NCBI GenBank assembly: GCA_023313575.1 | Contig: JAJTTP010000006.1 | Location: 1,612,001-1,676,000, forward strand | From: Eutypella sp. D-1 | Lineage: Eukaryota > Ascomycota > Sordariomycetes > Xylariales > Diatrypaceae | DNA length: 64,000 nucleotides | Direction of reading: 5' to 3' | In this document: positions 1 to 12,178 of the stretch, piece by piece | Layout: every line of letters begins with the position of its first letter | Position numbering within the stretch: position 1 is the first letter of the stretch | The notes under the pieces: model-generated | What the model was told of the DNA's origin: nothing | Databases searched by the model: none | What the model saw: only the letters and a program-made list of their open reading frames with translations | Made by a program: the position numbers and the translations under genes

Positions 1-56
1 GGTAAGAAATGAATTAACCGGATTGTTCACGGGACCCAGGCTAACTATCAGAATAG

Positions 57-1056
57 AAGGATGAAGTGTACCTGAACTTGGTCCAGGAATTCGTGCCCGA
101 GACAGTCTATCGAGCGTCGCGTTTCTTCAATAAAATGAAGACGACTATGCCGATTCTGGAGGTCAAGCTTTACACCTACCAGTTGTTCCGAGCCCTTGCC
201 TACATCCACTCCCAAGGCATTTGCCACCGAGATATCAAGCCCCAGAACCTTCTTCTCGACCCCAACACCGGCGTCCTGAAGTTGTGCGATTTCGGCAGCG
301 CCAAGATCCTGGTCGAAAATGAGCCCAATGTCTCCTACATCTGTTCACGATACTACAGAGCCCCAGAGCTTATCTTTGGAGCCACCAACTATACCACGAA
401 GATTGGTAAGTATCTACTTGTAGCGTATGTGATGCGATAGATGACTTACAGTATACCTAGACGTCTGGTCAACGGGTTGTGTGATGGCAGAGCTTATGTT
501 GGGCCAGCCTCTCTTCCCGGGAGAATCTGGTATCGATCAACTGGTGGAAATTATCAAGGTGCTCGGTACACCCACCCGAGATCAGATCCGGACCATGAAT
601 CCGAACTACATGGAGCACAAGTTTCCTCAAATCAAGCCCCACCCGTTCAGTAAGGTGTTCCGTAGAGCGGATGCGAATGCTCTGGACTTAATAGCCAGGT
701 TGTTGGAGTACACCCCGACGGAACGTCTCAGTGCCATCGACGCTATGGTACACCCATTCTTCGACGAACTTCGTGATCCAAGTACCAAGCTACCTGATTC
801 GCGTCACTCGACCGGACAGCTACGGGACCTGCCAAATCTGTTCGACTTCAACAAACATGGTGAGTAGTGGCATCTCCTCTGTCGTTGAATGATGTTCGTG
901 CGTGCTAATCATTGCGTGTTAGAATTGTCCATAGCACCTCAGCTCAACCACAAACTGGTGCCGCCTCATGTGCAACCTGTATTGGCGTCGCGCGGCCTCG
1001 ATATCGATAACTTTACGCCCCTGTCGAAGTCGGAGATGATGGCCAAACTAGACTGA
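57..1056 (+). CDS. gsk3: Glycogen synthase kinase 3 (GSK3), 3' part of gene
   Basis: Serine/threonine kinase of the GSK3/shaggy family (CMGC group), a cytosolic and nuclear regulator of glycogen, stress and developmental signalling. Three exons are visible, 57-405, 461-859 and 923-1056, encoding the last 293 residues. Base 1 is the end of an upstream exon, followed by an intron at 2-56 (GTAAGA donor, CTAAC branch, TAG acceptor). The visible part starts [19 protein letters not shown], the middle of the kinase N-lobe, and contains the catalytic loop HRDIKPQN, the DFGSAK metal-binding motif and the activation-loop tyrosine in [14 protein letters not shown]. The tail ends [15 protein letters not shown]. 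Introns 406-460 and 860-922 have consensus ends, and 860-922 has a clear TGCTAAT branch. The start codon and the ATP-binding glycine loop lie outside the window. Identity is near certain from motif conservation. Confidence 0.97.
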
Positions 1057-3030
1057 ACCCCACAGTCTGATCATAGTCTTTGTATTGTCAGATACCGCCC
1101 GATTGTTACTGCACCGTTCGTTCTTTCATCGAAAACCCGAGTCGGCGCAAGTTCGATCTATCGCGGTCAGGGGCCACCAGTATTCGAAAACGACGCCTCT
1201 CCGGACTGCTCCGGAAACTCGCGTGCGCGTTTCAACTGGAGCAGGATAGAGAGTTCGGGGTGAATGGTGTATACTTCGTGGATTCGCAATATCCAGGGAT
1301 TGTTGTGCCAGCGGGGGTCAATGGAGGGGAAGGGGTTGCCTCCCTAGGCTACGACGGCCTGGCGTCTCTTGTCCTAACCATGACCACGAAGATCACAAGC
1401 GCTTGGTAAACGGCAAAACTTGGAAGCGGATACGCGGCAACCTCACGGGCGTTCTTAGACTTCTCTTATGCATCACGAAAGATGGCATTTGCTTTTCATC
1501 TTGTTCGACTAATCGCTTATCGTCGTTGGTGGGCGACCGCAAGGTGGGCGAGCCCACACCCGAGTGATCTTTCGAGGGAGCTTCCCATGTGTGTCGAGGC
1601 AGGGCGTTTGCAGGGGCGCATTCCTTGTATTATACCCTACCCCTGGAGGGCTGCCCAGGAGGAGGGAATATGATCTTGTGTGCGTTCAGTGAGGGGGCTG
1701 GGAAAAGGTATGAGATATACCAACATCGGTAGGGTTCCCCTGTTATGCAGCAAACGACAACAAAAACTAGGAATTAGGAATTAGGCACCCTCAGGAAAAC
1801 CCGGCTTGACTAAAAGAAATTTCGTTTATTCCCATGACACTGCCTCATGAAGCGCACCAGCTGGGGATAGACACGAAAACAAAGTGAACGCAATCTACTA
1901 ATAGGCCGATGTCGATGCCAACACCTACGCACTATGCTAGAACGAATTTAGACTGGACTAAGCAGCCTCTAAATACTTAGGAAACACCTGTTGAGTTTGG
2001 GGGATGTTTTCCTACATGGCATGTCTACTGTAGTAGCTATTGTATGCATTAGAGCTCGTTATCCTCATTCTCTACGCAAGGCTGTCTACATATGCCAAAA
2101 CCCTGCAGCTATGGAAAAGGAAGGATAGTTAGGTATGGATCTAAACGGATAGCATAGAAACAAGACAACTAACTCTCTCTGTCTGGTGCAGAGTAAACCA
2201 GGTAAGATATTGAGATAAGAGTAGATAACTTATGTGAATATAAGCCGCGGTATCATCCCATCGGCTTCCCCACTCTTTGGATTGATATGTTCCTGTCAGC
2301 CCGCTCGGGAACCTAGGAACCAGGGAACCAAGGAACTCAACCCCCCCTCCCCCCTGGCCTGGCCTGGCCCTCCCCTCCCTTCCATGTCTTCCCCGGGCTC
2401 CAACCGGAAAGAACCCGACGAGGCCGCGGGTCCCGCCCACTCACTCGAGATGTGCCTAAGGAAAGGACCCTAAGGAAGGCTTTATCGAACTGATGTCAGG
2501 ACTTTGATGTACATAATATCGGATGGGCTTATTCATGTCAGGCTGGGCGGCGACACATCCCACGCCCCCGTCCCCCTTCCCTCCCTCCTGAGGGACAAGC
2601 CAAACCAAAGCAGGCGCGGTCGGGCGGGCTATATATTTAGAGAAGTTTGACTATGCCAGGGCCAAGGGCTAACCCGAGATACCCTTTACTTCCTAGGTAC
2701 ATACCTGGGTACCTAAGGTTGGCAATCACGCTTAGGTAAGACAGGGTCGCTCCTGGGTGGAGCCGGTAGCAATCTTAGCGCGAAGTTTACCTGAGGTTTA
2801 AAAAAAAGTACTTGGCTCAGTGCAAGCTGCAGCTACCTCATCTCGCTTTTCTTAGTTACGTCTTAGTTACCCGACCCTAAGTACCTACTTGTAGGTACTT
2901 ACCTATAAGAGGTACCTGGGTACGTAGTAGTCGCCCAGGTGGTGAGCTTTTTTACCATCCAAGGCTAAAGTACTAACTTAATAGTTGCTAGTACGAAATA
3001 CAAGGATTATCTTTACATAGGTACTTGCCT

Positions 3031-3056
3031 GGTTGGTTGGTTGGTTGGTTGGTTGG
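3031..3056. repeat. (GGTT)n microsatellite
   Basis: About 6.5 uninterrupted copies of GGTT lie in the spacer upstream of the CBP80 gene. It is a simple tandem repeat with no coding content. Confidence 0.9.
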
Positions 3057-3483
3057 CCGGTCGGTCCTTCGCGCGCGTCTTGTACACGGCCCCGGGGCAT
3101 TTTGATTTGCGACAACTTTTCTTGAAGCTGGGACTTTTATTCTATTGTATTTCTGGCGAAGTCAAGCTTTGAAGAAGTAACATCCAAAAGTCGTCACTTT
3201 CCTTCTTCTAGTACTTGGTTATCACGTAGATGCGCCATAGTAGCAATCGGTGCTGTCCTTTCCTATTGGGCGGATAGCAATTGATTTACAATAAGCAAGG
3301 TGCCGCGGCCGCGACTTGGACGGGAAGGAACCTTCAGGAAACCGAATCGATCTCACGTTGGCCATCAAACCCGTCACGCAGGCAGTAACACCCAGAGATC
3401 CTCCTACCTACTACTATCCTACTATTATTTTACTACTATAGCAACAATTGAGTTTGGCGTAAATCACCGACCGCCGGCGCCAT

Positions 3484-3532
3484 CTACTCTTCTCCTCTCT
3501 TCTCTTCTCTTCTCTACTCTACTCTACTCTTC
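3484..3532 (+). promoter_or_regulatory. CT-rich tract upstream of CBP80 gene
   Basis: An almost pure pyrimidine tract (repeated CTCTT and CTACT units) sits roughly 105-150 nt before the start codon. In filamentous fungi such tracts commonly lie just upstream of transcription start sites of housekeeping genes. The regulatory role is inferred from position only. Confidence 0.4.
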
Positions 3533-3636
3533 CACATTTACACTCCAGCCTCGACACTCGATTCCCCATCCTTTTTCCCCTACCGCTATCACCTCGCTAC
3601 CTACTTAGGTACCTAGGTTGGTTACCCATTGGTAAA

Positions 3637-6305
3637 ATGGCGGATCATGATCGTAGGCAGTATGGTGGTGGTGGCGGTGGCGGTGGTTATAACCGCAAAA
3701 GACGACACAGAGGTAAGTAGTCTACTTAAGTAACGTAACGTACCAAGCTCATTCCCATCTCTTGATGACTGACACCAGCGGGCTGCTTTTATTTCTTTAG
3801 ATGACGATGAATACGACCGGCGGCCCCAGAGACGCCGCTACGAGGCTCCCCTTCACGTCCGCATACGCAAGCAGCTGCTGAGCCTGGCCGAATCCCCCGT
3901 ACGGCGCTGGCACGAGGAGGTCCAGTCCATCGCTCACGTCGTCGCCGACAATTACGATGATCAAGAGCTTCGCACTAGCTTCCTTGCCCTGGTTCCGCAG
4001 ATGGTCGTCGAGCAGCCCCTCAAGACCCCCTTCGTTGCCGCCGTCGTGCTAGTCGCCAACTCCCTGAAGCCCGAGGTCTTGGCCGAACTTCTCACCACCG
4101 TCACTACTGCTACCGAGGAGAAGGTTAGGGCCGGTGACTGGCGCGATGTCAAACTGTACCTCAAGTTCCTGGCCTGTCTGCAGGGTTCGCTCGAAGGAGA
4201 GGGTCTTTTCCCCGTTCTGGAGGATCTCTTTAGTCGTGCTGTCGACCTGCAAACCGGTAGCTCCGATGATGTGAGTATACGCGATTGCCCGCCACGTTCA
4301 CCCGATGCGCCTGGCAACACATTTACTAACACATATTCATCTAGACCATTGGAACAGAACTCGTCAAGATTATACTCCTTACCATTCCCTATATAATGGC
4401 TGCTGCCCCCGGCCTGTGGCAGCAGAAAGCAGCCGAGCTCATGGACAAGACGGACGTCATTGCTTCTGAGCCTCACGCCCTACAAGTGTTGATAGATCCA
4501 TATCACGCCGAGCCGAACGAAGAGAGCCCGTCCGCCAACATGAGCCTCGTTGGCCTCCTGCAGAAGCAGCTCCAGAACGAAGCTAACGGCGGTTGGGAGC
4601 TTGCGTGCCTGCCGAGGCCCTGGCAGATGCCCCTGGAGGAGATTGAACAGCAGGAGAAGCTGGACAGCGCGCAGAAGCATGCACTTCCGAGCATCACCAT
4701 TCCTGAGACTGTTGTCGCCGGGCCTAGGCCACTCTTCCCGGAGGTATATTCTTCGGTCTACATCAACCAGGAAGTCGAATCCGTCCCATCCGTCAGCACC
4801 ATCGCATCGTCCCTGATCCGCGACAGCCTGTTGGACACGATTAACATTCTGGATTTCAACCGGAACGTGACGGCGCGTTTCCTCATCGACGTGGACTGCT
4901 ACTTCGCCCCAGGTACTTTCATCAAGCGCGCGACACCGTTCGATCGGCTTAAGGACGTCGAGGCAGGTAAATCGACGTGGAAGCCCGAAGATGTGGCCGT
5001 CGATGCTGTCTTCGCCCAGCTCTACCAGCTCCCGACTCCGGAGCACAAGCTAGTCTATTATCACTCGGTGCTTACCGAGGCCTGCAAGATTGCGCCGGCG
5101 GCCGTGGCACCCAGTCTGGGACGGGCTATACGGTACACGTACCAGAATATGAATCGGATTGACCTCGAAATTGCGTACCGCTTCTTAGATTGGTTTACCC
5201 ACCACCTCAGCAACTTCGGCTTCATGTGGAAGTGGTCTGAGTGGGTGGACGATGTTAACTTGCCCGACATGCACCCGTGTAAGGCGTTTATCATCGGTGC
5301 CCTGGACAAGGAAATCCGTCTGAGTTTCGCCCAGCGTATCAAGAACACCCTGCCCGAGCCCTACCGGCCACTGATTGGCCCCGAGAAGGAGCAGGACACC
5401 CCCGAGTTCAAGTTCAACGATGACCGTAAGTGGAATGCCTCGTGGCGAAACAACCTTGTTCGGATGCTAATATAGTGCTAGACACGCCCTTCGCTGCTGA
5501 GGGCAAGGAGCTTGCCGGCCTCCTCAAGCGCAAGGCGACGGACGAAGAGATTCAGCCTGTGATAGACCGGATCCACTCAGCCGCGCTAGACCAGGCCCTG
5601 GACCCGCTGGTAACCAGCACGGATGTTTTCATGACGGCGGTGTGCTGGGTTGGGTCAAAGTCGCTCTCACATGTGTTGGCGTGCATCGAGCGGACTAAGG
5701 ATCGCCTGCTGGACGCTGGCGCGGCGTCGGAGGCGGCGCGCGCGCAGATCATCACGGCGGTCATGACCTACTGGTCGGCGCATCCGGGTGTGGCCGTCAG
5801 TATCATCGAGAAGCTTCTCAACTACTCCATCATCACGCCGGGCGCCGTCGTCGACTGGGCCCTGGTCGGCGACCGCGCCAGCAGCGGTGGGCGCCGCGGC
5901 GAGTCCCTCGCCAAGTCCTGGGTCTTCGAGCTCGTGCTCAACACCGTGGTGAAAGTCACGGGGCGTCTGAGGCAGGTCGTATCGTCTACCGCGAGTAGTA
6001 GTGGTGGGGATGCTACTGCCACTGATGAGGCGGCGGCGGCGGCGGAAGAGGAAGTGGCCGCTATGCGCGACCTCTTCCGCGCCATGGAGGACGCCCTCGT
6101 CAGCTGGGCCGAGGGCACCAAGGACCAGATGCTGGACGCGGATGAGGACGAGGAGCTCGTCCGCCGCTGGGGCCAGAGGTGGCTGCGCGTCTTCCGCCGC
6201 AGGTCCGCCATCGAGGAGGCCTTCCTCGTCGAGCAGAAGGCATCTGCCGCCGCCACTACGGCGGATACTGGTGCGGATACTGGTGTAGAGGCTGAGGCGG
6301 AATAG
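3637..6305 (+). CDS. cbp80: Nuclear cap-binding complex large subunit (CBP80/CBC1)
   Basis: Large subunit of the nuclear cap-binding complex, which with CBP20 binds the 5' m7G cap of RNA polymerase II transcripts and links capping to splicing, export and decay. Four exons, 3637-3712, 3801-4270, 4345-5425 and 5482-6305, join in frame to 816 residues, close to the roughly 790-860 typical of the family. The N-terminus is a Gly-run/Arg-rich tail (MADHDRRQYGGGG...). It is followed by three MIF4G-type helical domains. The segment HHLSNFGFMWKWSEW around residues 480-510 is characteristic of the domain that contacts CBP20. Introns have GTAAGT, GTGAGT and GTAAGT donors. An earlier AG at 5473-5474 in the last intron lies too close to the branch point to be preferred. 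The C-terminus has an Ala/Glu-rich low-complexity insert (about residues 715-730) and ends in an acidic tail. Confidence 0.95.
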
Positions 6306-7560
6306 ATGATAGATGGGGAAGAGGGGATTGGATGGATCATTTGGCCTTTTTTTTTCTCCCTCCCATTTCGTTGAAATCTGGCCCCTGCATGATATATCTA
6401 TTTGTGGCGGGGTGAGCAGCAGAACCCACGACCCTAACCTAATTTATGCTCGTATGGCAGGCACCCCACTTCACCTCGATCGGGATAAGTTATAAACTGC
6501 AACATTTTTCACCGAAGTAGACTCCACGAGCGGGGGTTGGGCGGGGGGTGGACGGACGATTTAAAAGAGATAAAAATGGATTTTGCTGTGGCGGTTGAAC
6601 AATTTAGGTCGCTCGCGCTTGCTTGCTATAAAAAATGGACTGGCTGACTGGCTGGGTTGTTCTTCCTACATAAGGGGTGAGTGAAACCTTTCACTGCCAT
6701 CCAAGTAAGATAGATGATAGCTTCGCAAGATATAAAGGCTTGATTTGAATCTTATAGATGATGATGGGACTTCTCAAGTTCGAACTAGGCCTAGGGGTTA
6801 TGCTAATGTCTTTCTTCCTCTTCAATTTTGTGCATGGTATTGATGTCCCTCAATCCTGCCTCTAAGAAACTTAGCAATTAGTGATGGATAGGTATCAATT
6901 AATAGACACTGGACAAAATAATTCTACAACCTCAATCCCCACCAACCCCTTTTTCCCCTTAGCAACGGCAATATGCTGCTGGTTTAGATTGATGTGGGCA
7001 GCTGTTTGCCAGCCGGCGTCAGAGCTTTCTGTCTATTGATCTTAAGTGTAGTCGAGAAAAAAAGTTACCTATCAGCCTAGGTACATAGTACAAACCCGCA
7101 CATTGACAGAGCCAGTCACAATAGCGGACTTCTCGTGATTTGATATACCTAACGAAACGAAGAAGAAAATCACTTTACAATCCCACCGAGAAAAGGGGAG
7201 AAGAGAAAATAAAGGGGGTGGACCTACAAAGGAGAAAAGGAAGAGAAGGACATGGGACGGATCTTACTGAATTCACATCCTATCTGGTGACCTTGTATAA
7301 GGTTTTATACTTCATTCTTCAACAGTAGGAGAGCACCTTGTTCTTCCTCTTCTTGTTTTTCCCTTTTCTTTTTTTTTTTAAAGCCCAGCACGAATCTTTA
7401 CACCCCACCACCTCCGAACTAAAGTAGAACTCGGGCGGGGCAGACGTGGATTAGATATCAAAAGGGAGAAAGAACATTTTTTTCTTTGTTTTTATTTGAG
7501 GGAAAGGGTAAGGAGAAAAGGAAAACAAGAAGATTGGGAGATCAACATCAGCAATCCCAC
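6306..7560. other. Spacer between CBP80 and ELP2 genes
   Basis: No conserved reading frame was seen. It holds the 3' UTR of CBP80 and the ELP2 promoter. One CCTAGGTAC motif lies near 7077, and homopolymeric T and A runs lie near 7360-7380. An A/G-rich leader (7440-7560) precedes the ELP2 start. Confidence 0.5.
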
Positions 7561-10500
7561 ATGAGGGAGGCCGGCGTGCACGTCGGGTACCTGTCCGCGG
7601 GGGCCAACCGCCACACGGCCGTCGCGGACTGGAGTAGCGACCACGGCATCGTGGCCTTCGGCGCTGACTGCAACGTCGCGCTGTGGAGGCCGGACGTAAG
7701 TACAATTTCTTTTTTCCTGTTCTTTTTCTACCCCTCACCCCCCGATCTCCTTTACTTGCCCCCCCCCCCTTTCCGCTGTCTTGTCGCCCCTATCCCCTCA
7801 CTCACCTTCCATGCGAATCTCCTATGGCTTAGGTAACAACCACACCCCCTAAACCTTCAGCTCACATACACGTCACCGAAGCTCGGGCGAGGTGCAATCT
7901 TTTCCATGGGGTAAGGCAGTAGAGACGGAAGGGAGGCTAACGATATATATCCTAACAGGACTCGACGCCGCGGGGTATCACACACCTGCTCTCGGGACAC
8001 AAGGGGGCTGTTAAGGCCGTAAAGTTCCTGCCGGCACCGTCATTGGCGCCATCATCATCATCACCGCCACAGGCGAGCGGGGAGGTAACGTCGTACCTGC
8101 TGAGTGGCGCCGACGACCAGTGTCTGAAGCTCTGGCGACTCGTGACGACGACGGCGGCGCCGCGTGGGGAGATCGTCGGTTGCGAGTGCGTGCAGACCGT
8201 CCATGCCCACGCCGCCGCTATCAACTGCATCGCGGCCCTGGGCGGTCGGCGTCAGAGGGACGGCTGCAGCAGCGATAGTAGCAGGCGGCGGGTAATCGTC
8301 ACGGGCGCCGCCGACGCCTCGATCAAGGTCTGGAGTCTGGATTACGAGAGCGGCAGCGACGGCGATGCCGTGAATGGTGAGGCGAGCAAGACGCCGGCGC
8401 TGCGCCTTCTCCAGACTATCAGACCTACCCCGAAGTTCTTCCCCCTGGCCCTTGCGCTCAGCGAGCTCAGCGACGGTGACGATGGCGGGGATGAAGGTGC
8501 TCTTGTCCTAGCCGCCGCTGGGACTCGAGATATTGTGCAGATCTTCGTCGCGGATGATCTAGGTGGTGCCGACGTGGGAGGTGGTGGGGAGGAGACGGCG
8601 CCGGGGTCTTTCCGCCTCCAGGCCACGCTGTCCGGCCACGAAGGCTGGATCCGATCTCTGGACTTCGCGCGCGAGGATGCTGCCAGTGGTGGTGGTAATG
8701 GCGATCTGATCCTGGCGTCCGCCAGTCAGGACAAGTATATCCGGCTATGGCGGTTCCACGCGGGGACGGAGCTCCCCGCCACGGCGGCGGAAGACGACAC
8801 GGCGACGGCGTACCTGCCGGGAAGGTCGCCTTCCAACAAGGCACACCGGCTAAAGGTGGGCGGTGCAGGCCGCGGCGCGGGCGGCGACTACTCCATCACG
8901 TTCGAAGCGCTGCTGCTCGGCCACGACGATTGGATCTACAGCGCCAAGTGGTGTCCGCCGGCTGCGCCCCGTCCTTCCGATCAAAACAACAACGACAGCA
9001 ACAATGATAACAACATAAATAAGCTCCAGCTCCTCTCCGCCTCGGCGGACAACACGCTCGCGGTGTGGGAGGCGGACCCGGCGTCCGGGATCTGGGTCAC
9101 GACGGCGCGCCTCGGCGAGATCAGCCGCGAGAAGGGCGCCACCACGGCGACCGGCAGCACAGGCGGCTTCTGGACGGGTCTCTGGGGTCCACGGAATAGC
9201 AGTAGCGGCGGCGTATCGACGTCGGTTGCCTGCCTCGGGCGCACGGGAAGCTGGAGGCTGTGGAGCAAAGGTGCAGGGGATGGGGCGGATGAGGATCGCT
9301 GGGTCCCGCGCCCCGGCATTAGCGGCCACACCCGCGCCGTCACGGGCGTCACGTGGGCGCGCAGTGGCGGATACCTGCTCTCGACGAGCGCGGACCAGAC
9401 GACGAGACTGCACGCGCCGGTGCCTGCGCCAGAGGTCGAGGAAGAAGGCGAGCCGAAGAACAACATCAGCTGGAACCAGAAGAAGACCTGGCACGAGATG
9501 TCGCGCCCCCAGATCCACGGCTACGACCTCAACTGCATCGACTCGCTCGGCGACACGCAATTCGTCTCGGGCGCCGACGAGAAACTCATGCGGGTGTTCG
9601 ACGAGCCGGGCGCCGTCGCGCGCCTGCTGCACCGCGTCTGCGGCGTCGACAGTAGCAACAGCAGCGATCCTAGTCGCGCCGATACGTCCGCGCCCGACGC
9701 TGCCGACATGCCGGTCCTGGGGCTCTCGAACAAGGCCGTGGAGGGGGACGACGAGGGCGCCACTAGCGCAGCGGGAGACACCAACAACGGGGACCAGGCG
9801 GCGGCGGCGGAGGGAGAGACCAAACCAGCGCGCGTAGCGACAGCAGCGGCACTAGATGCGCTGTCAGGCCCACCGCCCGAGGACGCGCTGGCGCGCCACA
9901 CGCTGTGGCCGGAGACGGAGAAGCTGTACGGGCACGGGTACGAGGTGTCGTGCGTGGCGGGGTCGCACGGGGGCGGGGTGATAGCGAGCGCGTGCCGGGC
10001 GTCGTCGGCGACGCACGCGGTGGTGCGCTTATTCGAGACGGCGCCGCGGTGGACCGAGGTGCGCCCGCCCCTCGCCGCGCACAACCTCACCGCCACCCGC
10101 CTCCGCTTCTCCCCGCCCGCCGACCGCTTCCTGCTCTCCGTCGGCCGCGACCGCGTCTGGGCTGTCTTCGAGAGGGAGGATGCCGGGGACGCGGAGACGG
10201 AGGCGCCTCAGTACCGATATCGTCTCCGGCAGTCGAATCCCCGCGGCCACTCCCGCATGATCCTCGACGCCGCCTGGGCCCCCGCCCCCGTCGCCGAGGA
10301 GCATCTTGTGTTCGCGACGGCGGGCCGCGATAAGCAGGTCAAGATCTGGCAGCGGCGGGCAAAAGAAGGTGGAGGAGCGGCGGCGGACGGTGAGATCGTG
10401 CTCGCTGCCACCATCCCCGAGACTCACCCCGTCACGGCGGTGGACTTCCTGCCGCGGACTGTTGCGGGGAGCAGCAGCGGCGACCAAACGAGTGAGGGTG

Positions 10501-11012
10501 CAGTAAGCACGCTCGTGCTCGCCGTCGGCACCGAGGCCGGCGTGCTCTCGCTTTACGGCCTCGAGGTCGGGGCCGCGGGTGTGAACGTGCTTTCTAGTAT
10601 GACGTTGCGTCCCGAGTAAGTTCTTTTTTTTCTTGTCTTGTCTTATCTTGTCTACCCCATTCCATTCCATCCCATCCCATTCACCCCACCCCCCCCCCCC
10701 CTTGGCTACGTCTTACCAGGGCGCGGCGCCACCACCACTCGGTTTTCTACTCAGCACCTCCCGTGTCCACACGCTCACGTTGCTCCCTCCTCGGACGGGC
10801 TTCGCTTTTTGCATCATCACGGCTAACGTTTTCCTTTCTTTCTACTTTGTAAAAGGCTATGTCTAGCCAAGGCCGTGCAGCAGCTATCATGGAGGCCGCC
10901 GCGGCGGAGCACTGACGTCGATGCCGATGTCGCCGGGGGCGAGGACGAGCTTGCTATCGCCGGCGAGGACGGCTCGCTCAGGATCTATTCGTTCTCCAAC
11001 CTAGGCCGCTAA
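7561..11012 (+). CDS. elp2: Elongator complex subunit 2 (WD40 protein Elp2)
   Basis: Scaffold subunit of the Elongator complex, which with the Elp3 acetyltransferase builds the 5-carbonylmethyl modifications on wobble uridine 34 of tRNAs. Three exons, 7561-7695, 7959-10615 and 10856-11012, join in frame to 982 residues. The family is usually about 790-830, and the excess is Ala/Gly/Asp-rich loops between WD repeats. The N-terminus (residues 10-45: YLSAGANRHTAVADWS, IVAFGADCNVALWRPD) is the typical Elp2 opening. Many WD40 units follow (LSGHEGWIRSLDF, LLGHDDWIYSAKW, ISGHTRAVTGVTWA, FATAGRDKQVKIWQ). The open frame would stop at 10617-10619, but that stop lies at a GTAAGT donor. Splicing to 10856 restores the conserved C-terminal repeat (VQQLSWRP...LAIAGEDGSLRIYSF). 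The first intron is long at 263 nt and C-rich. Confidence 0.95.
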
Positions 11013-11733
11013 CAAGGGGAAAGAAATGAGCTTAGTTCTGGTGGGTACTTTACTTTAGGACAGACAAATGACAAGAGGAAGAGGAAGAAAGCAATGGATG
11101 TATAATTAAGTATGTACAGAATCAATAGGTGGTTTTGTTGCTGTTCTTGTTGTACGGTATAGTACAGTCCAACCAAGTTCTACGGCCCGGTTCCCGTCCC
11201 ATATCCAACGGTTCACTCGCTCCTAACTCTGACACTCCCCACTCTCACCACCACCCCTTTTTTGACCGTTGCGTGCGAGAGGTCATTCGATATTACCTCC
11301 CCCAACCCGCTTCCGAGTCCGAATTCGATTGAATTCCAGGCCAAAATAAAGCAGTTTGGCACCCTGCATGCAAAACTCCGACAAACGCCCCAGTCCCGCA
11401 GCATGATATTGGGATTGATTGATTTCCCTCTGCAGCTTGGCTTGGTATGTATGCCGTCTCCGCCTCTTAGATTAAACATTATAAGCCAAAGCCCAAAAGC
11501 AGTCAGTCAGTCGTTGCCGCAGTCGTCGGGAGGCGGGAAAATATCATGATCTCGTCGTACTCGTGCCACCCGCCAATTCTCCCTCGCCCTCTCTCTCTCT
11601 ATAGATATATTATCGTAATCCGGCTGGGTCCCTCGACGCGCGGCGCGTAACTTCCGCCGTGGGCCTTCCCCCCACCCCCTCTCGCGGTGTCTATTCACTC
11701 CGTTCAATTCCATCGTCTCGTTATCGTTTTCGA
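11013..11733. other. Convergent spacer between elp2 and SPT small-subunit-like gene
   Basis: About 720 nt between 3' ends of convergent genes. No conserved reading frame was found. A short CT run (11587-11600) and A/T-rich segments are present. Confidence 0.5.
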
Positions 11734-12178
11734 TCATAGCTCGCGCATGACAGACTCGGCGGTCGCGGCGCCGGGAACCGTCAGGGAGACGGCGTCCTTG
11801 CTACTGTGTACGGCGGCAGCGGCGGCGGCGGGCGAGGCGGAATCCATGTCGCCGCCAGCGGCGTAGAACCAGGCGCGGTTGGCGATGAAGACGATGTGCT
11901 GGGGCAGGTAGAGGATGGAGGCGATGAGGAAGAGGCCGAAGAGGAGGAAAACGACAGACCCTGTTTTCCGCGTGTTGTCAGTTAAAAGAGTGGCCCTTAC
12001 GGGAAAGCGGGAAAGAAGAATGGGGGGGGGACAAAAACGTACAGAAGATGAACTTCTCTACCGGCGTGAACATATACACGCCGAAGGTGACCTCGATCTG
12101 GTACTGCTTCAGACGGAGCCAGCGGCCGAGACGCCGGGAGGCCGACAGGTTCTGGGGTTGTCTCGTGCGGTATTCCAT
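11734..12178 (-). CDS. Serine palmitoyltransferase small-subunit-like membrane protein
   Basis: Predicted 120-residue ER membrane protein resembling the small activating subunits of serine palmitoyltransferase (ssSPT family), the first enzyme of sphingolipid synthesis. Two exons on the minus strand, 12043-12178 and 11734-11960, join with a split codon (T|GG) across an 82-nt intron (GTACGT donor, CAG acceptor). The core at residues 22-80 has the family pattern: LKQYQIEVTFGVYMFTPVEK, then a strongly hydrophobic stretch (VVFLLFGLFLIASILYL), then PQHIVFIANRAWFY. The human ssSPT proteins share the YQYLL...MLEPWE...MPQHI layout. The C-terminal 40 residues are Ala/Ser-rich and not expected to be conserved. 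Family assignment is by motif memory rather than a search. The match of the EKF and LPQHI motifs flanking the membrane segment makes it likely. Confidence 0.85.

Larger units (their letters stand above)
1057..3636. other. Gene-free spacer between gsk3 and CBP80 gene
   Basis: This 2.6 kb stretch should hold the 3' UTR of the kinase and the promoter of the cap-binding gene. ORFs here (for example 1080-1409) show no recognisable family. Around 2690-2930 and 3601-3620 there are many copies of a TAGGTACCT-like motif. A GGTT tandem run lies at 3031-3056, and a long CT-rich tract at 3484-3532 ends about 100 nt upstream of the CBP80 start, consistent with a pyrimidine-rich core promoter or transcription start. 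Confidence 0.6.

Noticed and set aside
1080..1409. 109-codon plus-strand frame after gsk3
   Set aside because: No recognisable motif, lies in the expected 3' UTR, and is rich in Arg/Ser of a shadow type; not supported as a gene.
10616..10619. In-frame stop that would end ELP2 at 10619
   Set aside because: The stop overlaps a GTAAGT donor; splicing to 10856 gives a conserved last WD40 blade and keeps frame.
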